Shown here: positions 1 through 8,030 of the stretch, piece by piece
Layout of the letters: each line of letters begins with the position of its first letter
Position numbering within the stretch: position 1 is the first letter of the stretch
Assembly (NCBI GenBank): GCA_947476645.1
Contig: CANJRM010000008.1
Span: 1 to 64,000 of the forward strand
Reading direction: 5' to 3'
DNA length: 64,000 nucleotides
Source: Bacteroidota bacterium
GTDB taxonomy: Bacteria > Bacteroidota > Bacteroidia > Chitinophagales > LD1
Translations under genes and position numbers: made by a program
The notes under the pieces: generated by a model
What the model saw: the letters and a program-made list of their open reading frames with translations, nothing else
Databases searched by the model: none
Told to the model about the DNA's origin: nothing

Positions 1-33
1 ATTAAGCGGCAATCAAAAATATTGAAGAGTATA

Positions 34-234
34 TTATTCGCTACGATATAACTTCTTAGCTCCGTAAACTAAACCAGCAGCTAAAAGCATAAAAATCCCC
101 CCATCAATCGGAACCCCTGAACCTGGTGGCGGTGGTGGTGGCGGTGGCGGTGGCGGACCACCTTGAGAAAACGCGGCAAAAGCTATTCCTAGAAAAGCTG
201 CCGATAGCGTAATGTGTAAAAATTTATTCTTCAT
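34..234 (-). CDS. PID-CTERM-type small secreted protein
   Basis: A 66-residue protein with three parts: a signal peptide ending near AAFSQ, a run of eleven prolines, and a C-terminal block GVPIDGGIFMLLAAGLVYGAKK. That last block, a P-I-D-G-G motif followed by one hydrophobic helix and a basic tail, matches what I know as the PID-CTERM sorting signal of Bacteroidota. It probably anchors or sorts the peptide at the envelope. The function is unknown. I start it at the ATG at 234 (MKNKF) rather than the TTG at 240 in the ORF track, because the signal peptide begins there. The proline run is encoded by GGT/GGC-type triplets on the plus strand and could vary in length by slippage. A good promoter lies directly upstream. 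Confidence 0.72.
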   Translation of the reverse strand: MKNKFLHITLSAAFLGIAFAAFSQGGPPPPPPPPPPPGSGVPIDGGIFMLLAAGLVYGAKKLYRSE

Positions 235-266
235 ATGCAAACTTGGTTTTAAACTCTATGTGATAA

Positions 267-296
267 CAAATATAAACCTCATTTCTAAAAATGCAA
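267..296 (-). promoter_or_regulatory. Bacteroidota-type promoter of the PID-CTERM gene
   Basis: On the minus strand a perfect -7 element TATATTTG (plus 267-274) is preceded, after 19 bases, by TTG (plus 294-296). This fits the TTTG-N19-21-TAnnTTTG consensus known for the Bacteroidota primary sigma factor. The leader would be roughly 25 bases. No expression data were available. Confidence 0.55.
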
Positions 297-338
297 GGGG
301 TTGCTCTGGATATTTTGGTGTGAAAATTAGTTAATCAA

Positions 339-746
339 TCAGATGGATAGTTCGGTGGACGGGTTCCAGAATATTTTATCAAAGTTTTTCACCGTATCCT
401 TTTCCACCTTTACTCCTTCTTTTTCTAAGAGTTTCTGCATTAAATCGGGGAGGCCAAAATGATGCTTACCCGTAAGCATCCCGTTCCTATTGAGCACTCT
501 ATGTGCAGGAACAGGTGGAATTTGCGTAGCTGCCGCGTTCATCGCATAGCCAACCATGCGTGCAGATTGCCCAGAGCCAAGATATTTGGCAATTGCTCCA
601 TAGCTGGTTACTCTTCCTCTTGGAATGAGTCGTGCTACTTCATAAACATTTTCGAAAAAGGAGTAACTGTCCTTTCTTTTAGCAATTGGTTTTGAAACAG
701 CCTTCTTAGCTGGCTTTTTCTTACGAACGGCTTTCTTTTTGTTCAT
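339..746 (-). CDS. Alkyltransferase-like protein (MGMT family, no active cysteine)
   Basis: A 135-residue protein. After a Lys/Arg-rich N-terminal tail of about 25 residues comes the DNA-binding domain of O6-alkylguanine-DNA alkyltransferases: VARLIPRGRVTSYGAIAKYLG, then SARMVGYAMN, then VPAHRVLNRNG. In the repair enzymes the last motif is PCHRV. Here the alkyl-accepting cysteine is alanine. This places the protein with the alkyltransferase-like (ATL) group, which binds O6-alkylguanine and flags it for nucleotide excision repair instead of repairing it (family knowledge). The basic tail may add DNA affinity. It overlaps trmB by four bases (ATGA), so the two are probably translated together. 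Confidence 0.85.
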   Translation of the reverse strand: MNKKKAVRKKKPAKKAVSKPIAKRKDSYSFFENVYEVARLIPRGRVTSYGAIAKYLGSGQSARMVGYAMNAAATQIPPVPAHRVLNRNGMLTGKHHFGLPDLMQKLLEKEGVKVEKDTVKNFDKIFWNPSTELSI

Positions 747-1426
747 AATTGAAATTTGAGATAGTTAATCGTTCTTCCGTTTGCTAAATGCGCTTTCTCG
801 TAATAGGTTTGAATATTCAACTCTTCAAAATCTAATGCAGATGCGTAAATGTCTTCTTTATAGTAGAGCGTTTTTAAACCAAATGCATCAATGCTTTCTT
901 TAGTTGAATCGAAAAGTGGTAAGTCATCTGTTTTAAAGTGAACAATTGCCCCTGGCTTGCAAATTTTTTGATACCGCTCCAAAAATCCTTTTGCACTTAA
1001 TCTTCTTTTCGCATCGCCCTTTTTCGGAAACGGGTCTGGAAAAGTAATCCAGATTTCGTCTACTTCTCCTCCTTCAAAAAAGTTGAGAATATTTTCTATT
1101 CGCATGCGAGCAAAAGCAATATTGGGAAGTTTTTTTTCGAGCGCTTGTTTAGCTCCGATAAAAATGCGCGCGCCCTTCGCATCAACTCCAATGTAATTTC
1201 TGTTCGGATATTTTTGTGCCAGTGCGAGCGTGTAGTCTCCTTTGCCACAGGCAAGTTCTAACGTAAGTGGGTTTTCGTTTTTAAAAACATCTTTCTTCCA
1301 CTTGCCTTTCATTTCGAGTTCCTGTTGCAAGTGATTTACAAGTTTCGGATTTGTGAAATGGTGGTTTTGAAAAACATTGGCAAAGGTGCCAATAGAATTT
1401 AACCTAAACGTTTTGTCCTTACCCAT
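743..1426 (-). CDS. trmB: tRNA (guanine46-N7)-methyltransferase TrmB
   Basis: A 227-residue class I SAM-dependent methyltransferase that makes m7G46 in the tRNA variable loop. The SAM site LELACGKGDYTLALA is near residue 57, followed by the acidic strand end YIGVDAKG. The family-specific substrate motif ITFPDPFPKKGDAKRRL sits near residues 128-145. Length is normal for the family. The stop overlaps the ATG of the alkyltransferase-like gene downstream, so they form a two-gene unit. A 44-base gap separates it from the HD gene upstream. Confidence 0.93.
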   Translation of the reverse strand: MGKDKTFRLNSIGTFANVFQNHHFTNPKLVNHLQQELEMKGKWKKDVFKNENPLTLELACGKGDYTLALAQKYPNRNYIGVDAKGARIFIGAKQALEKKLPNIAFARMRIENILNFFEGGEVDEIWITFPDPFPKKGDAKRRLSAKGFLERYQKICKPGAIVHFKTDDLPLFDSTKESIDAFGLKTLYYKEDIYASALDFEELNIQTYYEKAHLANGRTINYLKFQL

Positions 1427-1470
1427 AATAGTGTGTGATGTAATTGAAAAGGAGCAGTAACCTCTTCTGC

Positions 1471-2061
1471 TTAATTGTAAGCAGCTACAATTTTTTCAAT
1501 TTCCTGAACATGCTTCTGCTTTTTATTTTCGCGATGTCGCTTGCAAAAAGAAGTATAGTAGTGATGGTTCTTCAAAAAATTAAGCTGAATAATGTTCCAC
1601 TGACGTTCGCTTTCAACCCCCAAATAAATTTTAATTTCTTCAAAAAGCGTTCGTCCGATTCTTTCAAAATCATCCGTTCCCAAATATTCAAGGTCGGCAT
1701 CTGCTATAATGAATTCGAGTTTATTCTTAGGATTCTGTGGAATTTTGGTAGCCATTATCATTCCACAGATAGATTCGATTTCCTTTGTGTTAAATCCGAA
1801 TCTTGGCAAATCTGCTTTTGCCATTTCACAACCGATTTCTTCGTGGTTTCTATATACTTTGATGAACCCTGCATCGTGATAAAGCACCGAAACTTTTAGT
1901 AAAAGCATTTCATGCTCGGTAATTTTTTCGTCCTTGCCAATGAGTTCGGCTGAACGAAGCACATCCATGGTATGATGCAACCCGTGGTAAAAAAGATTGT
2001 TTGGCAAGTCACGTTTAAGAATGCCGATAATATGTTGTTCTACCTCTTTGAAAATTTTCAT
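1471..2061 (-). CDS. HD domain phosphohydrolase
   Basis: A 196-residue HD-superfamily protein. The metal ligands are visible in order: FYHGLHHTMDVL (first His pair, residues 24-35), LLLKVSVLYHDAGF (the HD pair) and FIIADADLEYLG (the last Asp). The substrate cannot be read from the sequence; relatives hydrolyse nucleotides or cyclic nucleotides. It lies 28 bases downstream of two adenylate cyclase genes on the same strand. A role in breaking down the cyclic nucleotide they make is an attractive inference, but short HD proteins of this kind are usually unassigned. No signal peptide or membrane segment is seen. Confidence 0.75.
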   Translation of the reverse strand: MKIFKEVEQHIIGILKRDLPNNLFYHGLHHTMDVLRSAELIGKDEKITEHEMLLLKVSVLYHDAGFIKVYRNHEEIGCEMAKADLPRFGFNTKEIESICGMIMATKIPQNPKNKLEFIIADADLEYLGTDDFERIGRTLFEEIKIYLGVESERQWNIIQLNFLKNHHYYTSFCKRHRENKKQKHVQEIEKIVAAYN

Positions 2062-2089
2062 CGCTACTCAAATTATCTGTTCCTAAACT

Positions 2090-3373
2090 TTATGCGATTG
2101 CTTTTGAAACGAAATACATGTCAATTTCTCCTTTATTTTTCGCTTCGATTTTGCCGCGATAAACACAGGCAAATCTATCTTTCACTAATTCATAAGTTGC
2201 GCCAGAAATATTGATTTTTCCCGCCTCGCTTGCCTGCTGCATACGCGCAGCCATGTTCACTGTATCTCCCCAAATATCATATGCGAATTTGCGAATACCG
2301 ATTACCCCCGCTACTAATTGCCCGGTATGAATTCCGATTCTAAACTCAAACGGAATTTTTCCCACAGCGGTGCGCTCTCTACGAAGTTTATCTATTTCAT
2401 ACATAAACTCAATAGCCGCCTGAACAACTATATGCGGATTGCCTTCGCTCTTTGTAGGCACACCACCTGCGCACACATATGCATCACCGATGGTTTTTAT
2501 TTTTTCTATATCATATTTTTCGATGACTTTATCGAAACGCTCGAAGTACGCATCTAACCCTTCAATCAAATCATCAGGAGAAAGTTGCTCGCTGATGGTG
2601 GTGAAATCTTTTATGTCGGCAAACAACACAGTAGCTTTTGAATAATTTCTTGCGGTTGTTTTTCCATGCGCTTTTAACTCGTGCATGATTTCTTCAGGCA
2701 AAATATTCAGAAGCAAATCGTCACTTCTTTTTTTCTCCTCCTGAATCACTTTGTTTTTTTCTGCCAGTTCTTTTAATGCTTTTTGTCTTGTAAACAAGAG
2801 CGCGAAAAGCACAACCAATAAAGAAAGTGCAAGGGCTGCTGCAATAATGTAAAGCTGATTTTTTTGCTTTTGTGCATCCAATTCTGTTTGCTGGCTCTTC
2901 AGTTTTAAATCCTGAAACTCCTGTTCCTGTTTTAGCATCGTCACACTATCTTCCTGATGCTGTAATTCTTCTTTGATGCGTTTGTTTACCAATTCAGTTT
3001 CGGTAAGTTGATTACGGGTGGAAATCAATTCTGCTTTCGCAGAGTCTATCAGCGCCTGTGTTGCTTCAAGCTCTCTCATTTTAGATTCAAGAAGTTGTTT
3101 TGCCCTTAAAACATCTTGTTGTGCTTTTTGCGTTTCCTGTTTACTACTTACTATTTCAAAATTCTTTTGCTGGAGTTCCTGATTTTGTTTTTTAATCTCT
3201 TGCTGCGCATCCTGATTGTGCCATTCGTTCTGCATTTTTTGTTCCTCCATCTGCTGTTGCTTCAACAACCTAAGTTGTTCTAACTGTTTTGCTTTTGCAT
3301 CGGATGAAGTTTGAGCAAACAGTACAAAAAACGAAAACTGAATAACGAAAAACGTAAGCAATTTTTTATTCAT
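2090..3373 (-). CDS. Membrane adenylate cyclase with coiled coil (class III)
   Basis: A 427-residue protein. The signal peptide ends near FVLFAQ. A long Gln/Glu/Lys-rich coiled coil (about residues 25-170) follows. A membrane helix (LYIIAAALALSLLVVLFALLF) is near residues 174-194, and a class III cyclase domain begins at ATVLFADIKDFT. The metal-binding Asp is in FADIKDF, and the residues that favour ATP are the Lys in EKIKTIGDAY and the Asp in FAYDIWGDTVN. So it is an adenylate rather than guanylate cyclase by motif. The N-terminal part would face the periplasm and sense something there (inference). It shares the C-terminal wording RGKIEAKNKG-IDMYFV with its upstream neighbour, so the pair is a tandem duplication with different sensor halves. 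Confidence 0.88.
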   Translation of the reverse strand: MNKKLLTFFVIQFSFFVLFAQTSSDAKAKQLEQLRLLKQQQMEEQKMQNEWHNQDAQQEIKKQNQELQQKNFEIVSSKQETQKAQQDVLRAKQLLESKMRELEATQALIDSAKAELISTRNQLTETELVNKRIKEELQHQEDSVTMLKQEQEFQDLKLKSQQTELDAQKQKNQLYIIAAALALSLLVVLFALLFTRQKALKELAEKNKVIQEEKKRSDDLLLNILPEEIMHELKAHGKTTARNYSKATVLFADIKDFTTISEQLSPDDLIEGLDAYFERFDKVIEKYDIEKIKTIGDAYVCAGGVPTKSEGNPHIVVQAAIEFMYEIDKLRRERTAVGKIPFEFRIGIHTGQLVAGVIGIRKFAYDIWGDTVNMAARMQQASEAGKINISGATYELVKDRFACVYRGKIEAKNKGEIDMYFVSKAIA

Positions 3374-3418
3374 GGCAATGAAAGTAAAAAAAGAATTAAA
3401 TGGTCAAAAGGAATTGGT

Positions 3419-5326
3419 TTACGACAAAACACCTTCTACAAAGTACATATCAATTTGTCCTTTGTTCTTGGCTTCAATTTTACCACGATGGGTGCACAAA
3501 AATTTATCTTTTATCAATTCATACGTGGTGCCAGAAATATTGATTTTGCCTTCCTCTCCGTGTTGCTCCATTCGCGCGGCTACATTCACTGTATCGCCCC
3601 AAATGTCATAAGCAAACTTACGCAGACCAACTATACCGGCTACTAATGGGCCACTATGAATACCTACCCTTATCTCGAAATAGGTTTCGTTTTTTTTGAT
3701 TCGCTCTTCTTTAACTCGCATTACAAACTCCTGCATTTTCAGCCCAGCAGAAACCACATAGTTGGCGTTGTCTTTATCCGCAAGGGGCAAACCACCAACA
3801 CACAGGTAGGCATCACCTATTGTTTTAATTTTTTCGATTTTATATTTGGAAATTATTTCGTCAAAATTTTTAAAGTAAAAGTCAAGTTCCGTAATTAGTT
3901 TATCGTGTGTCATCTTTTCGGCTGCGCCCGTAAAGTTTTTTATGTCGGCAAACAAAACGGTGGCTCTATCGTAATTTTTTGATTTAGAATGTCCTGTTTC
4001 TTTCAACTCATTTGCTACTTCTTCGGGCAAAATATTAAGAAGCAAGTCATCCGATTTTTTCTTTTCAGCAGCAATTAAACGACTGTCGTTTCGCTTTTGT
4101 ACGAATGCGAAAATTGCAAGCGCGGCAATTACCCCTAACAAACCCAAGCCAATGAAAGATGCTTTCTTCATTAGCTTTTGCCTATCTATTTGCGCATTCA
4201 TTTCTGCTCTTTCTTTATCCTGAATAGCGCGTGTTATCTCTTTTTCCTTTTCAAACTTATCGCGCAACTCCATTTGCGTTAGCTTTTTCGCCAATTCCTC
4301 ATTTTGATTTTTCTGTGATAAATCATAAAACTGAATGTGGTAATCGAGCGCCTTACTTTTATCGCCTTTGTAGAAATAGCAGTAATACAAAACTTCGGTA
4401 GCGTCTTTTTGCAAAGCCAAATCATTTTTTTGTTTTCCCTCCTGCAAACTTGACTTTGCTAAATCAATAGAGAGGTCGTAATCCTTGTCGCTTAGCAAAA
4501 CCAAACTCAACAACAATCTACTTCTGCTGAACGCAGCCATGGCTCCTGTTTGTTGATACAAGTCCATTGCTTGTTGAACAAACTTCATTGCTTCTTTAGA
4601 ATTGTTCTTGTCGTAGTAGATAAGAGCTAACTGATGATAGCAACCCGCTTTGTTATTGAGGTTACCTGCCGCATCAGACTTTTCTGCACTCTCTGTAAAT
4701 TTTAAAATTGCTTCCTCAATGTTTTTGTGTTTGTAAGCCAGATTTCCGAGCGAAGACAACACCGATGGAATCCATTCGGCAAAATTATTTTCAGTTGCAA
4801 TTTTTAATGATTCGCGATACAGACTATCCGCCTTGTCGTCTTCGTTCAACGACTGGTAAATTCCCCCAAGCCCATCTAAACAACGGGCAAGATTTTTTTT
4901 GTCCTTTATGGCAATTGAAATTGCTCTCGCAGCTTCATACTGGTCTAGTGCTTTTGCAAAATCACCTTTGTTTACCTCTAAGTTTCCACTCCAGTAATGC
5001 GCATAAGCAAGCGTTGATGAGTCTCCGGTATTTTGACTGAGTGAAAGGGCTTCGGTGAGAAAAATTTTGGCTTTGTCGTAATTGTCGTGCTTGTAATTTG
5101 CGATGCCTATAATCGTAGTAGCAAGGGCTTTGTTTTTTGCGTCTCCCTTTTGCTCTGCTTTTGATTTCGCTTCTTCTGCTAACCGAATGGCTTCGATAGG
5201 ATTTTGGTTCAACTGTTGTTCTGCCTGCTGATTAAGGGATGTTGACTCAGCACTTGTTTGACAAAACAATGCTGAAACAAAAAAGAGGTGAAAAATAATG
5301 CTGGCTGAAAATTTCCTCATCGACAC
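3419..5326 (-). CDS. TPR-containing membrane adenylate cyclase (class III)
   Basis: A 635-residue protein. The signal peptide ends near SALFCQ. About seven tetratricopeptide-like repeats fill residues 30-330 (for example ALAHYWSGNLEVNKGDFAKALDQYEAA-type helices). A Glu/Lys-rich stretch leads to a membrane helix (FIGLGLLGVIAALAIFAF, near residue 390), followed by a short coiled coil and a class III cyclase domain. Metal and base-recognition residues are intact: FADIKNF, EKIKTIGDAY, AYDIWGDTVN. The TPR domain is predicted to be periplasmic and to control the cytoplasmic catalytic domain. It lies 45 bases upstream of the second cyclase gene and downstream of paaD. The combination TPR-TM-cyclase is common in Bacteroidota, but the signal sensed is unknown. 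Confidence 0.88.
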   Translation of the reverse strand: MSMRKFSASIIFHLFFVSALFCQTSAESTSLNQQAEQQLNQNPIEAIRLAEEAKSKAEQKGDAKNKALATTIIGIANYKHDNYDKAKIFLTEALSLSQNTGDSSTLAYAHYWSGNLEVNKGDFAKALDQYEAARAISIAIKDKKNLARCLDGLGGIYQSLNEDDKADSLYRESLKIATENNFAEWIPSVLSSLGNLAYKHKNIEEAILKFTESAEKSDAAGNLNNKAGCYHQLALIYYDKNNSKEAMKFVQQAMDLYQQTGAMAAFSRSRLLLSLVLLSDKDYDLSIDLAKSSLQEGKQKNDLALQKDATEVLYYCYFYKGDKSKALDYHIQFYDLSQKNQNEELAKKLTQMELRDKFEKEKEITRAIQDKERAEMNAQIDRQKLMKKASFIGLGLLGVIAALAIFAFVQKRNDSRLIAAEKKKSDDLLLNILPEEVANELKETGHSKSKNYDRATVLFADIKNFTGAAEKMTHDKLITELDFYFKNFDEIISKYKIEKIKTIGDAYLCVGGLPLADKDNANYVVSAGLKMQEFVMRVKEERIKKNETYFEIRVGIHSGPLVAGIVGLRKFAYDIWGDTVNVAARMEQHGEEGKINISGTTYELIKDKFLCTHRGKIEAKNKGQIDMYFVEGVLS

Positions 5327-5373
5327 AAACTTTTTTTGAAAATAGATTTTATCTGCAGAAAATCCAATTGCGC

Positions 5374-5889
5374 TTAAATAGGTTTGAATTGCTCAAACCC
5401 TTGTTTGCACGAAAAACAAAAGCGAATTGCGCGGCAAAGTGTTGAACCAAACGCGGAGCGCAAAGTTGTGTCGGTGCTATGGCAATGCGGACAGCGAGCT
5501 CTGTTTAGTTGCTCTACGGTAAGTTCATCATCATTCAACATAACAGGTGGGGCTAAACCAAATTTTTCCAGTTTGATTTTCGCAGATGTTTTCATTCTAT
5601 CACTCGTCCACTTCGTTTCGAAATCAACTTTCACTTCTACTTCATCAAAGCCAAGTTTCAGAATTTCTTCGCGAATGTTTTTTTTGATTACGGCTATCGC
5701 TGGACAGCCAACGAAAGTTGGTGTCATTGTAATAGAGCAGGTCCGAAGTCCAAAGTCCGAAGTCCGAAGTTGAATAGCCGTAATCATTCCCATATCTACT
5801 ACAGAAATCACAGGAATCTCGGGGTCTTTTACAGTTTCAAGTGCAGACCAAATTTGTTGTTCCGTAATTTCCGGTATCTCTACTTGCAT
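5374..5889 (-). CDS. paaD: Phenylacetyl-CoA epoxidase subunit PaaD (insert-bearing)
   Basis: PaaD is a MIP18/DUF59 protein needed for the phenylacetyl-CoA 1,2-epoxidase, probably for iron assembly. The N-terminal MIP18 domain shows SALETVKDPEIPV and PTFVGCPAI. The C-terminal zinc-ribbon-like part has RCPHCHS and FCFSCKQ. Between the two MIP18 motifs lies QLRTSDFGLRTC, which the family does not have; it is the translation of four 7-bp repeats (see the repeat at 5741). I start the gene at the ATG at 5889 (MQVEIPEITEQ), 13 bases after the paaC stop. The longer ORF to 5919 would overlap paaC by 17 bases. It is the last gene of the paa operon in view. Confidence 0.88.
   Translation of the reverse strand: MQVEIPEITEQQIWSALETVKDPEIPVISVVDMGMITAIQLRTSDFGLRTCSITMTPTFVGCPAIAVIKKNIREEILKLGFDEVEVKVDFETKWTSDRMKTSAKIKLEKFGLAPPVMLNDDELTVEQLNRARCPHCHSTDTTLRSAFGSTLCRAIRFCFSCKQGFEQFKPI
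5741..5768. repeat. Four 7-bp tandem repeats inside paaD
   Basis: The plus strand reads GTCCGAA, GTCCAAA, GTCCGAA, GTCCGAA. On the coding strand this gives a seven-residue peptide period (FGLRTSD). Four units make 28 bases, so the gain or loss of one unit would shift the paaD frame. Confidence 0.85.
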
Positions 5890-5902
5890 TTGCGATTTAC
5901 GT

Positions 5903-6658
5903 TTACCACTCGGCATCAATATCCGTTCTTACCACTTCGCACATTTCATCTAAAAGCGGTTTCAGATATTCTGAATGAAAACCTTTTCTTCCTCCATAAA
6001 TTATTTTCGACTCATCGGTTGCTGGAACTTTCAAATTAGCTGCTTCAATAATCGGAGTTGTTTTTTCGAGCCAGCGTTTTTTCAATTCATCTTCTCCGGC
6101 AAAAATATTTTTCGAAATCAATTCGTTTTCAAATTCGCTTTTCTCAAAAATGCCGAGAGCCAAATGCCAGGCATAATTCAAAGACGATTGCAAGCGCGCT
6201 TTGCTTTCTTCTGTTCCATTGCCAAGCTGCTTTACAAAACTATCGGCATGCATTACGTGATATTTTATTTCACCTTTTACCTTTTTCGCCAATTGCGCTA
6301 AGGGTTGAAAAGAACTTTGCGTGAGCATATCATAGCGAATCAATTCTGCATGGTCAAATAAGAACTGACGAACAATACTGAAATCGTATTCACCAATTGG
6401 TTGTTCCACAAACTGGCAACATTTGAATTGTTTTTCTTCTCGCTTAAACGCAAGTGTATCTGCATCTGCTTCTCCCAAAACTTCATTCAGAATTTTGTAA
6501 AGCGCTTGTGCGTGTCCAATTTTATCTTGCGCCATTGAAGAAAATGCGAGGTCTTCTTCCAGCATTGGTCCAATACCCGTCCATTCCGAATTTCTGTGAC
6601 CAATGACAAGCGCATCATCTGCCATTTTGAAAAGTAAATCTTTTAGTGCGTTGCTCAT
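5903..6658 (-). CDS. paaC: Phenylacetyl-CoA epoxidase structural subunit PaaC
   Basis: A 251-residue ferritin-like helical protein, the non-catalytic partner of PaaA in the PaaABC(E) epoxidase. Recognisable stretches are LALVIGHRNSEWTGIGPMLEED-type residues near the N-terminus, MAQDKIGHAQALYKIL near residue 42, and KYHVMHADSFVKQLG in the second half. As usual for PaaC, the diiron ligands are not fully conserved. It starts three bases after paaB, so translation is probably coupled. Length is normal. The complex turns phenylacetyl-CoA into the ring-1,2-epoxide in the aerobic hybrid pathway. Confidence 0.93.
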   Translation of the reverse strand: MSNALKDLLFKMADDALVIGHRNSEWTGIGPMLEEDLAFSSMAQDKIGHAQALYKILNEVLGEADADTLAFKREEKQFKCCQFVEQPIGEYDFSIVRQFLFDHAELIRYDMLTQSSFQPLAQLAKKVKGEIKYHVMHADSFVKQLGNGTEESKARLQSSLNYAWHLALGIFEKSEFENELISKNIFAGEDELKKRWLEKTTPIIEAANLKVPATDESKIIYGGRKGFHSEYLKPLLDEMCEVVRTDIDAEW

Positions 6659-6661
6659 TTT

Positions 6662-7024
6662 TCAAACTCTATTCTTGTTCTGAAATTTTTCAATTCTGTC
6701 TCTCACTTTATAATATGCGGGGTCGCGAAAATGTTTTTCGGGGGTGGTTTCAAACATGTCTTCATCTTCCAAACTGAAGGTGTAAACATCGCTTGTCTTC
6801 ACCACCCAAAGGTTTGTCGTCTTGCCTCTTCTGCCAAAAACTTCCTTCGCCATCACCAATGCCATTTCGGGATTTGGTGCGTGAACGATTCCTACGTGCA
6901 TTACATGTTTTCCTCTTTTCTCCTGATGAAAAACTTCGTAGGTAATCAAATGAGAGTTTGTCTTTTCTACATCGGTAGATATTTCTAAAGACAAGCGTTT
7001 TATTCTCGGGTCAAGTGTTTCCAT
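6662..7024 (-). CDS. paaB: Phenylacetyl-CoA epoxidase subunit PaaB
   Basis: A 120-residue PaaB, a small bridging subunit of the epoxidase. Typical stretches are TYEVFHQEKRGKHVMHVGIVHAPNPEMALVMAKEVF and LWVVKTSDVYTF near the middle, ending with a short basic tail. It sits between paaA (16 bases upstream) and paaC (three bases downstream) in the usual order. The N-terminus, with about 25 extra residues before the core, is as predicted for Bacteroidota members. Confidence 0.92.
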   Translation of the reverse strand: METLDPRIKRLSLEISTDVEKTNSHLITYEVFHQEKRGKHVMHVGIVHAPNPEMALVMAKEVFGRRGKTTNLWVVKTSDVYTFSLEDEDMFETTPEKHFRDPAYYKVRDRIEKFQNKNRV

Positions 7025-7040
7025 TGTATTTATTTTTGAA

Positions 7041-8027
7041 TTATGCTAAAGGCGCAACATATTTTTCTGTCGGATTCATTAATGCCTGGCGCACCCATCT
7101 TCCCGCTTCTTCTGCAAATTTTCTTACCGCAATTCTTTCAGCATTGCAAGGACCACCACCATTAATTACCCGTTTAAATTCATTCCAATCGGGGTCGCTG
7201 AATTCCCAAAAACCATCGTTATTTTTTTTCAAATTTGGGTCAGGGAAAGTGATATCGAGTTCCCAGATTTTCGGAACGTATTGATCGAGGAACTGATTGC
7301 GCATATCATCGTTGCTTGCCAATTTCACTTTCCACTTCATTAGCTTTTCGCTATGTGCACTCATTTTATCTGGCGGACCAAAAAAATGTAACAGCGGAAT
7401 ATACCACCGGTTGATGGCATCCTGCAAAATTGCGCGCTGATGTTTTGTGCCGGTGGCCAAGTAAACCACATTATCGTGCCCTTGCTTTAAGTGAAAACTC
7501 TCTTCGTAACAAATTCTTTCGAGGGCACGGCAATACGGGCCATAACTTCCTTTGCTATTGATAACCTGATTTACGATTGCTGCACCGTCCACCAGAAAAC
7601 CAATCACTGCAATATCCGCCCATGTATTTGCGGGATAATTAAATACGTTCGAATATTTCGATTTACCACTTAGCAAATCGTTCAGCATTTCTTCGCGGGT
7701 TTTGCCAAGCGTTTCTGCTGCAGAATAAAGCAACTGACCGTGACCGATTTCATCCTGCACTTTTGCAATTAGTGCTAATTTTCTTCTGAAATTCGGAGCG
7801 CGGGTAATCCATGTTCCTTCTGGCAAGGCACCAACAATTTCTGAATGCGCATGTTGCTCAATCATTCGAATCAATTGCTTGCGGTATTCCACCGGCATCC
7901 AATCCTGCGGTTCAATTTTTTCTCCGCGGGCAATGCGCGATTCAAACGCTTCCAATTTCTCGGGGTCTTCCACCGTGGTGTTCATGCGTTTTGCATCTTC
8001 TTCCGATAAGTTTGTGCTTCCGTACAT
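7041..8027 (-). CDS. paaA: Phenylacetyl-CoA epoxidase catalytic subunit PaaA
   Basis: A 328-residue diiron monooxygenase subunit. The iron-binding E-x2-H motifs are visible as [15 protein letters not shown] (near residue 90) and [15 protein letters not shown] (near residue 172). The substrate region [10 protein letters not shown] and the conserved end [21 protein letters not shown] are also present. It is the first paa structural gene, starting three bases after the tetR-like regulator, so regulator and enzyme share one transcript. The reductase gene paaE and the later steps (paaG, Z, F, H, J) are not in this window and must lie elsewhere if the pathway is complete. Confidence 0.95.
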   Translation of the reverse strand: MYGSTNLSEEDAKRMNTTVEDPEKLEAFESRIARGEKIEPQDWMPVEYRKQLIRMIEQHAHSEIVGALPEGTWITRAPNFRRKLALIAKVQDEIGHGQLLYSAAETLGKTREEMLNDLLSGKSKYSNVFNYPANTWADIAVIGFLVDGAAIVNQVINSKGSYGPYCRALERICYEESFHLKQGHDNVVYLATGTKHQRAILQDAINRWYIPLLHFFGPPDKMSAHSEKLMKWKVKLASNDDMRNQFLDQYVPKIWELDITFPDPNLKKNNDGFWEFSDPDWNEFKRVINGGGPCNAERIAVRKFAEEAGRWVRQALMNPTEKYVAPLA

Positions 8028-8030
8028 GTT

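Noticed and set aside
1444-1899. 151-residue plus-strand ORF
   Set aside because: Antisense shadow of the HD domain gene, which has a full set of catalytic motifs on the minus strand.
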